A DNA stretch of 64,000 nucleotides from Collybia mongolica (taxonomy: Eukaryota; Basidiomycota; Agaricomycetes; Agaricales; Clitocybaceae). The translations under genes were made by a program, and so were the position numbers. Positions 32,926 to 42,976 of the stretch are shown piece by piece (within the stretch, counting starts at the first letter, position 1; the number at the start of each line of letters is the position of its first letter). The notes under the pieces are model-generated. The model did not search any database. It had not been told where the DNA came from and saw nothing but the letters and a program-made list of their open reading frames with translations. The stretch is from contig JAAXNY010000001.1 in NCBI GenBank assembly GCA_013420905.1, positions 248,001 to 312,000 of the forward strand. Direction: 5' to 3'.

Positions 32926-33888
32926 CAAACAAGAACAGTAACAGCACTATCCCTTTCAGCATTCAGATAGGCCTCCAGAGCTACCTCAAACGATGGATAC
33001 TTAGAGCAAAGACCACTGCTGACTCCTAAGACATGTGACGACGCTTGGCCCCTGGAATCAATTAAGCCTTGTGAATGAGGCGCGATCTTATATATAAACT
33101 TATGACATTCGGAACAGTCCTGTTCGACAACCACAGATGACAGCATACCACTTCCCCGGTGCTACATATGTAGAGTTGATGAGTTGCGGCACACAAGGAA
33201 TATGAGCAGCATACTGGGAATCACAACTTGAGGAGGGCGGCCAATGGTGATGGCGCCCACTAGGCTGTTGACATTGATGGGAGGAGAGACATTGACAGGA
33301 GAGGGAGGAGGAGCAGCGACTTCACTATCTTCAACATCCATGACATTGGGAGAGGATGCTTGATCGGAGGGATCAGTGTCATCCTCCTCAGTGGCTAAAG
33401 GATGCAGGTTATTTTCAAGATGGCCAAGATGTTGAGTATATACACACCGGGGTTTGCTGAAATTAAATCTCCACCTGCATTGGCAGGTGCTGGGATAACT
33501 CCACATCCACCACATGCCAAGCAAGGGACTGAGGGGCAGAGCACATTTGAGTGGTAAACATGCGATGCAGGAATAAAAAAGTTGTACCATATTGCGGATT
33601 GATCGCCTTGCATATGATACCCATGTGTGCTGAAAGGGATTTGATACATTCAATGTTGATGAAATCAGATCTATGCCGACACTTACCAGCTTTCTTTGCA
33701 GCTGCTCTATGGATAATTTGGGTTTGTTCCTGTGCTGGGCAGGGGATCAGTCAATAGATCACTGAGGGATCCATCCAGCAACTTACTGATAATGCCGCAA
33801 ATAGCATTGATGACGTCAGCCATTGCAAAGGATGATGTGGAGCTGGATTCCTCATTGTTCTGTGCAGTCGTGTTAAGCTGTGCCATAG
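32926..33888 (-). CDS. Orphan protein with viroplasmin/RNase H1 N-terminal-like domain
   Basis: Pieces of a multi-exon gene on the minus strand. A first exon begins at 33886-33888 (MAQLNTT, then SFAMADVINAICGII) and ends at a GTAAGT donor. A Pro/Val-rich segment (VAAPPPSPVNVSPPINVNSL, GRPPQVVIPS) lies at 33190-33320. The C-terminal region reads APGKWYAVICGCRTGLFRM and, across a predicted intron, SHVLGVSSGLCSKYPSFEVA to a stop near 32926. The pattern W-Y-x-V-x-x-G-x-x-x-G-(I/L)-(F/Y) ... V-x-G-V-S ... F-x-x-x-x-E-A-(Y/F) is that of the small RNA:DNA-hybrid-binding domain at the N-terminus of RNase H1 and in caulimovirus viroplasmin. One frame change between the two central pieces is unexplained, so the copy may be broken. 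Confidence 0.45.
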
Positions 33889-35459
33889 TTGGAGAGGAGG
33901 GAGGGGGGTTGGATGGAAGCTGATTTTTTGGAGGTGTGTCGTCCTTCCTTTTATATGATAAAAATAAAGTTTGGTGGTGGTTGGGCTTCGAAGTACTGTA
34001 TAGTTGATGTATTAGTTGATATAAGAGTAATGCATAACGAACTTAAACTTTATTTTCACATCTACTCTCATGGCTCCGCCACCTTGGACAACTGCCGATG
34101 AGGCCGTATTTCTTCATACTCGGATTCCAGAATACCAATCGCTCATCCCTAGCAGAAAGTATGCAGCATTTTGGCAACGAATGCAGCATGACTGGTTCCT
34201 GAAATACCCTGAATGGAAACAAATGTTTCCTGAGGTTGCTCAGCAAGCCGACCTGAGCCAAGACCAGGCTGATAAGGTTGAGTTAGCAATGGATAAACAA
34301 ATAGAGGTAAGCCATACTGTTGTATTGATCATCGCGACTGAAGTCTAATCCATTTTTAGCAAATCAAAACATGGTATTGCTATAGAACTGGCCAGCCCAA
34401 TACTCGCAAAGTGTCCAAGAAGAAGACTGCACTGGAGGAAGAATTCTTTAGTTTTTCGCGACAAAGGGCTTACAAGCCATATGAGTTATATGGCCAAATG
34501 TACAGAGACCGTTTCCAGGATGTGTTGCAGGAGCAATACAAAGCTCAGAAACCTTCTACCCCAGCGGCACGTCTCGCAATTTGGAGGGAGACAGCGCAGA
34601 AGTGTCTTGAACAAGAGGATCCGGACATCAAGGCCACCATCGTTGCTGAATTGGAAGAGCTTGCCAAGGCTTGAAGTGAGGAAGAGTCTGACGGGCCATG
34701 CACTCCAAGACAGTATCAGGAGTATGTTTTTACGCATCCATTGTTTTTGTAAATTAGACTCACGTTCAAACCAGGGCGATCAAGAGTTGTCCCGCGGTCC
34801 TCGGTTGTTTCCTCGATATCCTTGGGGAAAAAACTGGCTGGTCTTTCACTGTTCTAATGGGTGGTCCGCACCCTGCAAATGTAGATGGAGGAATTGAGAT
34901 CCAGAGGTTAGTGTTGGATGAGGCAAGATCAATCGCAGTTTCAATTCTGAAATAGACACTCAGCTACAGTACTGGTGTGAATGAAAAAGGAACATTATTT
35001 CCACAGGCGATGCCAACGTTTGATCCCCTCATCATGAAGCCTTTTGCAGAGTTCCTGAAGCACGTCTACTGTGTGTAAAAGTTTCGCTTTGATCATATTC
35101 CATGTACTCACCTGTTTTCCAACTGCAGCAAAGGACGTCGGCATTTCCAGGAAGCTTGATGGTCTTGGTCACATTCCATCCATTCCCACCAAGGGGCTTT
35201 ATATTATGGACACCAAGGATGAGGACAAGGGAGAGAAACAGGCTGACAATGCGGAAAAGTCTGGTAAGTATCTCTTGCTCTGTGTTTCCATGGTCATCAA
35301 TAACAATTTGTCTAGCCAGCGAAACATATGTTGTTCCTGCAGGACCCGCACCTACGGCTCCATCCATGTTCACGCCTGGACCTGCATCCACGAGTATGTC
35401 CACTTCTATGGTTTTTTTTTCCCATTGCAGACCAACGATCTTCCTGATCCTTAGCACCT

Positions 35460-35600
35460 TTCAAAATCGACCAAAGCCTCGTGAGCACGCCATCTAGTAA
35501 ACCACTCGACGTTTCAAGCTCCATATTCAAAATTGACCAAACCATCATGAGCACGCCATCTAGCAAACCACTCAACACCTCCATAACTGATGCATCATTG
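35460..35600. repeat. 66-bp tandem duplication
   Basis: Two adjacent copies of a unit of about 66 bp, each with AA(T/C)GACCAAA and GAGCACGCCATCTAG(T/C)AAA, within the middle part of the orphan gene. Both stay in the same reading frame (STPSSKPL repeated). Confidence 0.75.
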
Positions 35601-36571
35601 GTGCCACAAGGTAATGCGTCATTATCATACTGTTATATCAGAACTGATGCAATATTGATGCATCACTAGTGGGGGAGGTTACAATATCCACGTCCAACAT
35701 CCCTCCATGCGCTTCCAATTCGAATCAAAGTTTGCATAAGCCACTTCTTTTCGTTTGGCTGAGGCATTACTCATGCATTATTAGCAGCCGTGGGGGCTCT
35801 CCCAGGACACACCTCATTTACAGGTTCGCTAGGAAGCAATGAACTTGTTTGTATGTCGTGGATTTGTAATGTTTTGTGATTGAATGACTGATGGCTGCTA
35901 GTTCCAGCGCAACTTATGGTTCCTTGTGCTGATGACGGTTCCAACTTCCAGGGTCTCATGCTGATGAATGGTATGAGTGCTACGGAATCTGGAAGCAACG
36001 ATTGCTCAAACAGTGCGTCCCTTAGCGCTCCTGAGGACCTATCGGACTAATTGATTTTCAAGACATGTACGACAACCTCAATAGTTTTCTGAAAGGACTC
36101 ACAGACCTGTCCTCAACTTCCGACGTACTAGGTCAAGAGCAATTCGACCCCACTTTCACGTTGCCTTCCAGTGACTTCAATTTGTGGATGGATACCCACC
36201 ACTTGGATTCCGCTATTTCCGGGTCCATGATCACCTTGCATGTCAGCCCCACTACCAGCATTTCCAACTCCCCCCTACCTACCAACTCTATTCAAATGCA
36301 TGGTACGGAAATGGACTGGTTGCTGTCCGGTCCCACGGGCATTGCCACCACCGTGGACCTCCCTGCTGCACTGCCATTGCCTCCTGTCACCCCTTCAATG
36401 CTGTCTGCACCTATGACCATTACTGCTCCCATGCCCCCTCTGGATGGTGGGCCACCTCCTCTCGTCATTCCTGCAACCACGACCAAGCCAGTTCAAGCGG
36501 TCTCTATGGGAATGGAGCAGCCAACACCATCACGACCCCTTCTTCCCATGACCTCGGCGAATGCAAGCAAG

Positions 36572-36751
36572 CACGACGTCCTGTCCACCGCTGCAGACGT
36601 TTCGAATGCCAACAAGGAGAATGTTAATCCGACCTCAGACAACTCCAATACCGCAGGCAAACACAATGTCCTGTCCACCACCGCAGACATTTCGAACGCC
36701 AACAAGGAGAATGTTAACCCGACCTCAGACAACTCCAATACCACAGGCAAA
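36572..36751. repeat. 90-bp in-frame tandem duplication in the orphan gene
   Basis: Two head-to-tail 90-bp copies (36572-36661 and 36662-36751), each encoding a 30-residue unit with VLST(A/T)AD(V/I)SNANKENVNP. Only a handful of base differences are visible between the copies, pointing to a recent duplication. Confidence 0.9.
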
Positions 36752-37543
36752 ACACTCCAGAAGTTGCTCAGTGGCAGGGTCTGGAAACCATCAAACCACG
36801 CCAAAGTGATGAACCGTATTGGGAGTTCAGTGCCGTCTCTTCCACTCGTTACGGCCAATCCCTCGCCCGCCATCAACCCCAACTCGGAACCAAACTGGTT
36901 CATTGATGCACACCAACACCTGCAGCATGACAAGTTGGGTGAGGAGTGGATCACTTGCATGAAGGTGTGGTTAGAATTTGAAAAAGGACAAGGGTACGGT
37001 GGCAATAAAAAGGTTCGACTTTTTTATTTCCCTTTACCAATAAAAGTTCATTGTTTCCTCCCCAGGGTGGCTCACTTACCACATCAAAAAAGCATCCTGA
37101 AGAATGGGCCAAGTGGACGGCCAAGAGCAAGAACAGTCAAAGGGACTACAACCATGTCCCGCCTATCGAGAGCGCACTTGAGTTTGGGATGGCGGTCATG
37201 TCGTGGTGGCATGATATCCAACCTGGTTTTCGGAAGACCAAGGGACTGACTCCAGCTGACACTGTAATTCCTCCAGAAGGCAAGACGGGCGACACCTGGG
37301 GCGGGCTCAGGAAGCCAGGTCCAAATGGCATGTTATCCGTCACGATGCTCCTTTTCTGGTGGGGTTGCGCTGCGCAGGTGGTAGATAGGTGGGAAGATGA
37401 CTCTCGGGGTAAATGGCATGCCATGGTCATCGATGTTCGACGCATGATGGAGAGGATGACAGGTTCAGGTCAAAAATGTCTTCAGCCTGTGTCGTCTTCC
37501 AAAAATAAACGGTATGTGATGATATACCATCATCATAACGTGG

Positions 37544-38937
37544 AGGTCTTTACACTAAGCCACATAACCCGTGCGGACTCCGTGCGGACTCCGCGCGGAC
37601 ACACGGACTCCGCACGGAGTCCGCACGGACTCATTTGGCAGGACCGTCAGCCAGACAAGAATCCGTGTCCGCGCCGAGTCCGCATCAATCCGCGTAATTT
37701 TACGCGGACACGCGGACCAGCACGGACGGACAGCTCGCAGAGTCCGCGCGGCCAGTCGATTACTAATCGACTTAGTAATATAAATTTTATTTACACAAAT
37801 TATATATACTATTTGTTATTAATAACATAACATAACGGTGGTGAAAAACTTGCATCCGACTAGGTTCGAACGCGTACAGGCACGAACATTACGTAATATG
37901 TTTGGCGTTCATAACCGTTGGGCAAGGCGGGCATTTCTAGTTACAGAATCACTGGCCTCAAGTCAACGGATTTAGGTCACATGATTACCAGGCACGTGCA
38001 ATGGTCACATTACCGTTGCCACGTCTTCGTTGGTTCTTTTCAACCACATCAACGACGCCCGCCAAAACCGCCAACGCCGACACCAACGCCAACGCACCCA
38101 CGCCGCCAACGCCAACGCATCGAACGCCAACCGACATCAACATGACGACGCACAAGACGATGTGGGGAGAAGGATAGAAACGGACGCGGAACGAGGGGAC
38201 GACGAGGAAAGGGCGCCCCGAGGGGCAGAACCAGGTGAGTCGTACACCGCCGCTCACCCACACGCTCACCACGCAGCGCGTCCCCCCCTCCCCACTTCAG
38301 GAACTCGAAACGAAGGATACGGCCGCCAACAGCAACAGGAGGAAGGCGGCAACGACAACGACAACGACGAAGACAGCAACAGCAGCAACAGTGCCGACGA
38401 GGCCTGCGGCAACGACGGCAACAGCAGCGGCAGCGGCGGCACTAACAACGGCGCGACGACGACGACGACAACTACAACAAAGACAACCACCACCACCACG
38501 AGGATGACGACGACTAAGGACAACGAGGACGACGACGACAACGACGACTAAGGACAACGGGGACAACGACAAGACAAGCGGCCAGTGCCGCCGCCGCTGA
38601 AACCCAGGCCGCTGACGACGTCGCGGGGGCCGACGAGGACGACGGGGGGGCGGGGCCCCCGCCCCCGCCTATATTAAATTATTTTATCATATATGTATTA
38701 TACTTAGTAATAATATATGTTATATTCTATTAATTATATAGATTGTTAGTAAGTAAAAGAGTAAGTAAGTGCTTCATAATAAAAGAAAGTAAGTGAGTCC
38801 GCGCGGACTCTGTGGAGTCCACACGGAGTCCGCGCGGAGTCCGTGCAGAGTCCGTGTGGACTTTGTGCTGTCCTTGCGGAGTCCGTACGGAGTCCGTGCG
38901 GAGTCCGCAAGGACATGTGGGGGAGTGTAAAGTACAG
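37544..38937. mobile_element. Non-autonomous 1.4 kb element sharing the KDZ terminus
   Basis: Perfect 9-bp direct repeats ATAACGTGG flank it (37535-37543 and 38938-38946). The left end reads AGGTCTTTACACTAAGCCAC. The right end, read inwards, is CTGTACTTTACACTCCCCCA, matching the terminus of the 25-31 kb KDZ element. Both ends carry dense CGGACTCCG / GGAGTCCG arrays (37574-37690 and 38797-38910). The interior is low complexity: CAACGAC/ACGACGAC tracts at 38030-38570 keep a 173-codon Asn/Asp/Thr-rich frame open but show no transposase. It is inserted in the last codons of the orphan gene at 34-37.5 kb. Confidence 0.85.
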
Positions 38938-39239
38938 ATAACGTGGCCGAAATTAAATTCTTGCATTAGGGCGCATACCCAATGACGAATGAACGGGTTG
39001 TACAGTATCTTTTTTTCTTACTCTTCTTGCATCACACAATCACACAACCAAATACATTGCAGTTGAATGGTATGATATACATGTAATATATGATCTGATC
39101 TTGCGATATGTACATGTACCATAATGTTATTTTCTTGACGTATGATAATGATATATTCTTGGTGTATTATAATGTTCTTTTCTTGATGTATTACGCTAGA
39201 CAGACGTGCATGATGGGAGATGGGGGGAGGAGGGGGGCG

Positions 39240-39545
39240 CGTTCTTTGATGTAATACTGATGCGTCAAAAGATGTGTAATCAATGGATTATTGATGCAAT
39301 GCCCAAGGATGTGGGAACAAGCATTGAAAGGGATGCAATACTGATGCATCAGAGGAAGGGGTGCGGCGTGATGGGACAACACACAGGTGATGCAATGGTG
39401 ATACATCGGGAGGGCGAATACGAGGGCCAGGAGGTCAGGAAGGAGATGAGATACTGATGCATCAGACGTATGAGAGGGGAGGGGCACGGGGGTGCATGGG
39501 ACAGAGGGGACGGAACAGTGATGCGATAGCGATGCATCAGGTTGG
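39240..39545. repeat. Dispersed TGATGCATCA palindrome cluster
   Basis: At least five copies of a module GATGCAATA-CTGATGCATCA or close variants (around 39250, 39330, 39390, 39455, 39520), with two or three more at 35586-35668. TGATGCATCA is a perfect 10-bp palindrome. The copies are irregularly spaced, so this is not a simple tandem array. Confidence 0.7.
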
Positions 39546-39591
39546 GACGCTCTCTGATTACAGGGATTCTTGCATTACAACACGCTGTACA

Positions 39592-39803
39592 TGTTGAACT
39601 TAGCAGCAAGGGAAGGAAAGAGCGAAAAGAGTGAATTGAGATAGTAAAATAATGTACATAATCGTTCGTATAAATACATAAATAATATAACTCCTATAGA
39701 AATAATAAATCATATGTGAGTCCGTTAGAAAAACAAATGCAAAACTTTATATGTCCATGTGATTTTACATGTCATGTGAATGCCGGATCACTCTATTCCA
39801 ACA
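39592..39803 (-). repeat. 3' LTR of the Copia element
   Basis: 212 bp, TGTTGAACTT...ATTCCAACA, lacking six bases present in the partner LTR near its GAGCGA segment. Confidence 0.95.
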
Positions 39804-42466
39804 CTCCCCCTTGATCCGAGCGCATACCTATTAATTTGGTTTTTCGTTCGTGTTCAGGGCGTGACAGTGGTTTAGTGAAAATGTCCGCTCGGTTGTCGGC
39901 AGACGCGCAGTGGAATATTTTTATTTCTCCAGAAGTTAAGCGTTCGCGCACGAAATGGTGTTTGACGTCAATGTGTTTGCTGCGGGCGTGAAAAACTGCA
40001 TTGTTTGCAAATAAGATCGCCGATTGGTTGTCTGTGATGAGATCGGTAGGTTTTTCGCATGGAAATCCGAAGTCGGCCATCAATGATCTAATCCAGGTGA
40101 CTTCTTGTGTCGCATGGCAGAGCGCCATGTATTCCGCCTCCATACTTGATAAGGCAACTGTCGGCTGCTTCTTGGAGCTCCATGAGATCACCGAGTCTCC
40201 GAGTAAGGTGACGTAGCCGGAAATTGATCTTCGATCATCGGGACTATTTCCCCAGTCCGCATCGGCATAGGTTCGGATAATCAAATTTGAGTTATTATTT
40301 GATTGGTAGAATAGGCCATGGTCCATTGTTCCTTTCAAATAACGGAAGACGCGTTTGACTGCGGTCCAATGTTTGGGACCTGGGTGACTTGAAAATTGAC
40401 TGAGGTGTTGTGTAGCATATGCAGTCTCGGGACGCGTTGAGATTGCACCCCAGATGAGCATTCCAATGGCCGTCGGATAGAATTTCTCGATTTCAGGGTA
40501 TCACCGATCATTTTCGGTGAGTTTGATCAATTTGATGCCATGATCGAGTGGTGTTGCGACAGGGTTCGCGTTTTCAAGACCCATTTTCTTGATAATTTTC
40601 TTGAGGTATGGTTGTTGTGATAATTTAATAGATCCATTGGTGAACCTTTTTACTGAGATGCCAACGATTTGGCTAGCTTCTCCTAGGTCAGAGATTTCAA
40701 AGTGTGTCTTGAATTCGGTTTGCGCGCTCGGCAATTCCGTTCTGGGCCGAAGAGTACGGGGCTGTGACCTCGGAGCGGATTCCTTTTTCCGCTAGAAATC
40801 TTTGTACTTTGTCATTTACATATTCCGTTCCGTTGTCGAATCGTATGGCTTTCAATGTTTTCCCAACTTGAGTGTTTATGTAAGCATTATAATTTTTGAT
40901 CGAAGTATTGATTTCTTCGGCTTCTTTGGTTTTGAGAAAATTGATGATGGTCCGGCGGCATTTCCCATCAGTAAATGAGATGTAATATCTTTCCCCTCGA
41001 ATTCCTGTTGTCCGGGCAGGTCCCCATAAATCTGTGAGGGTCATCTCACCAATTTCATTAAAAGTTGTGTTTGAAAACTTTGGGAATGATGCCACGGTTT
41101 GTTTTGCTTGGATGCAGGCCGTGCAATCATTGGGATCAATGGATTCGTCGACTTCCATCCCATCAATCATTTTCTTTGATTTCAACATTTTAATTGATGC
41201 AATGTTGAGATGTCCAAAAATTCGGTGCCATTCGTCCCATGTGCGAGCTTCTGATGCGATCAAAGCCATATCGGGAATACTGATCTTTGCCATCAAATTG
41301 TAAAGCCGGCCGATTTTTCGACCTTGTAAGATGATGTCGGTAGATTTCGGGGGTGATATATTGATGTATTCTCCTTTTAGATTCAGGGTGAACCCTGCAT
41401 CTGTGATGCGCCCAACCGAAATAAGATTATAGGGTGCATTTGGAGCGTGGACAACATTTGTCAACGTAATTGGTATGTGGCGATTGCCTACTTTGCATAA
41501 GATCTTTACCAATCCTCTTCCTAGTCCCGGAGTTGATCCGAATCCAATAATTTTGTGTCCGGGAGTTTCTTTGTAATTTCTGAAGATTGATCGGTCACGA
41601 AAAATGTGGGATGTTGCCGCACAATCGGCTAAAATTGAATCTGAAGTTAATGCTGGCAAGGCAATATCCACCTGGTTTTCGGGCACTGCTACGAAAGCAT
41701 AATCGTCCGAGGCTTGGTTAGCCTTGTCTGGCTTACTGCCATTCTTCTTTTTCCACTTCGGCCTCCATTTTTGATCGGATGATCCCCCTTTCCTTTTGGG
41801 GCAATGGAAGGCAATGTGACCTTTCTGATTGCATTTGTAGCACGTCACATTTGGATTATATTTTGCTGCCAGGGCCGTATCCCCCTGGTGCCAAGATTTG
41901 ATCCGTCGATCTTCCTCCAAAATTCTCGCAATTAATTTGTGACTCTCCTTGAGAGTGGCAGAATCAACCGAAGAGATAAACGGGTCCCACGTGTCAGGTA
42001 GGGACGTCAGCAACGTTATGCTGAAATCTTCATCGTTGATTTTTGAGCCCAATCCGGCCAATTCTTCAATGTAGCCGCGCAGGGTCCGAATGTGTTCCTC
42101 GATATCGGCACCCTCGGCACATTGTGCTCGAAATAATTTTCGACGCACCGTTACAATTCCGATTGGACCACGTGCCTCATACATGGAGCACAACGCGGTC
42201 CAGGCCTGATTCGACGTCCCGGCACCCGCTATGTAAACTAGCGGTCCGTCCCCTACACGGAGCCGTATGGTCGAAAGAGCCTTCCTGTCCTTCGTACGCC
42301 ATTCCTCTAAATTCCCTTCATCAGTTGGACTTGAATTTGAACCGTCCGCGTAACCGATTAGACCTTGATCGGTCAAGATGTCGATCATTTTGATTTTCCA
42401 TGTGTGGAAGTTCTCAGCGCCGCGTAGCGCTTCAATCCGATAGATGTTTCCGGATGATTCGGTCAT
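39793..42466 (-). pseudogene. Copia Gag-Pol with integrase/RT deletion and a stop codon
   Basis: From ATG 42464-42466: UBN2-type gag, CCHC zinc knuckle CYKCNQKGHIAFHC (about 41825-41860), protease-like DCAATSHIF, and an integrase HHCC module (HRIFGHLN ... CTACIQAKQ). The integrase core has TDLWGP and RFDNGTEYV and ends at NGIAERANR. There the frame breaks (about 40700-40735) and resumes, frame-shifted, at FKTHFEISDLGEASQIVGI, the tail of the reverse transcriptase. Everything between, including the RT active-site motif, is gone. A TGA at about 40501 separates this from the RNase H part (ADADWGNSPDDRRSISGYV, SSMEAEYMALCHATQEVTW), which stops inside the 3' LTR at 39793. The copy cannot encode its own RT. 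Confidence 0.9.
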
Positions 42467-42553
42467 GGTCCGTAACAACTTGATCAGGGTTTGATGGATG
42501 ACGTATGGACGTGGTAATGATGTTCAAGATGATTAAGGCCGGGGCCCATAACC

Positions 42554-42771
42554 TGTTGAACTTAGCAGCAAGGGAAGGAAAGAGCGAGAAATAAAAGAGT
42601 GAATTGAGATAGTAAAATAATGTACATAATCGTTCGTATAAATACATAAATAATATAACTCCTATAGAAATAATAAATCATATGTGAGTCCGTTAGAAAA
42701 ACAAATGCAAAACTTTATATGTCCATGTGATTTTACATGTCATGTGAATGCCGGATCACTCTATTCCAACA
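42554..42771 (-). repeat. 5' LTR of the Copia element
   Basis: 218 bp, otherwise matching the 39592-39803 LTR, followed on the minus strand by the GGTTATGGGCCCC primer-binding-site candidate. Confidence 0.95.
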
Positions 42772-42976
42772 GTACAACTACAAGGAATCATACATTATTG
42801 GGGCGATAGGTGGTGGCTCCCAAAAGCATAAAATTTCGGTGGGTCACAAAATCTCTCCAAATTTGTCATTTGTTTACTTGTATTATGAACGCGGAGTAGG
42901 TAATCATTGCCCCTCCCCAATGCTAGTGCCAGGACCACAAGCTAGCTAAATAAAGCGTGAGAAATTCAAAAAGCCT

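Larger units (their letters stand above)
34070..37543 (+). pseudogene. Agaricomycete-specific transposon-associated orphan gene, broken
   Basis: A long multi-exon gene. Exon 1 (ATG 34070) has FWQRMQHDWFLKYPEWKQMF. Exon 2 has YGQMYRDRFQDVLQEQYKAQ and ELEELAKA, then a TGA at 34672-34674. The same frame continues as SEEESDGPCTPRQYQ into AIKSCPAVLGCFLDILGEKT, GWSFTVLMGGPHPANVDGG, STGVNEKGTLFPQAMPTF and MKPFAEFLKHVY. After a Ser/Pro/Thr-rich middle with a duplicated 30-residue unit, the C-terminal part reads WFIDAHQHLQHDKLGEEWIT, GYGGNKK, and MAVMSWWHDIQPGFRKTKGL, LRKPGPNGMLSVTMLLFWWG. Similar architectures are common in mushroom genomes next to DNA transposons; their function is unknown. The last codons are interrupted by the element at 37544. 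Without it the frame would reach a TAG at about 38967. Confidence 0.6.
39592..42771 (-). mobile_element. Internally deleted Ty1/Copia element with near-identical LTRs
   Basis: LTRs at 42554-42771 (5', for the minus-strand element) and 39592-39803 (3'); each runs TGTTG...CAACA and they differ mainly by a 6-bp indel. The target duplication GTACA is perfect (39587-39591 and 42772-42776). Inside the 5' LTR the strand reads GGTTATGGGCCCC, the putative primer-binding site. Beside the 3' LTR lies AAGGGGGAGTG, a polypurine tract. The near-identity of the LTRs indicates a recent insertion. Confidence 0.95.

Noticed and set aside
38030..38551. A 173-codon Asn/Asp/Thr-rich gene inside the 1.4 kb element
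   Set aside because: It is a translation of CAACGAC/ACGACG low-complexity repeats; all frames are open and no conserved segment is present.
25139..38937. One 13.8 kb composite transposon bounded by the outermost KDZ-type ends
   Set aside because: Each of the two elements has its own matching target duplication (GGAAATTT and ATAACGTGG), and the outer flanks do not match each other, so two separate insertions explain the data better.
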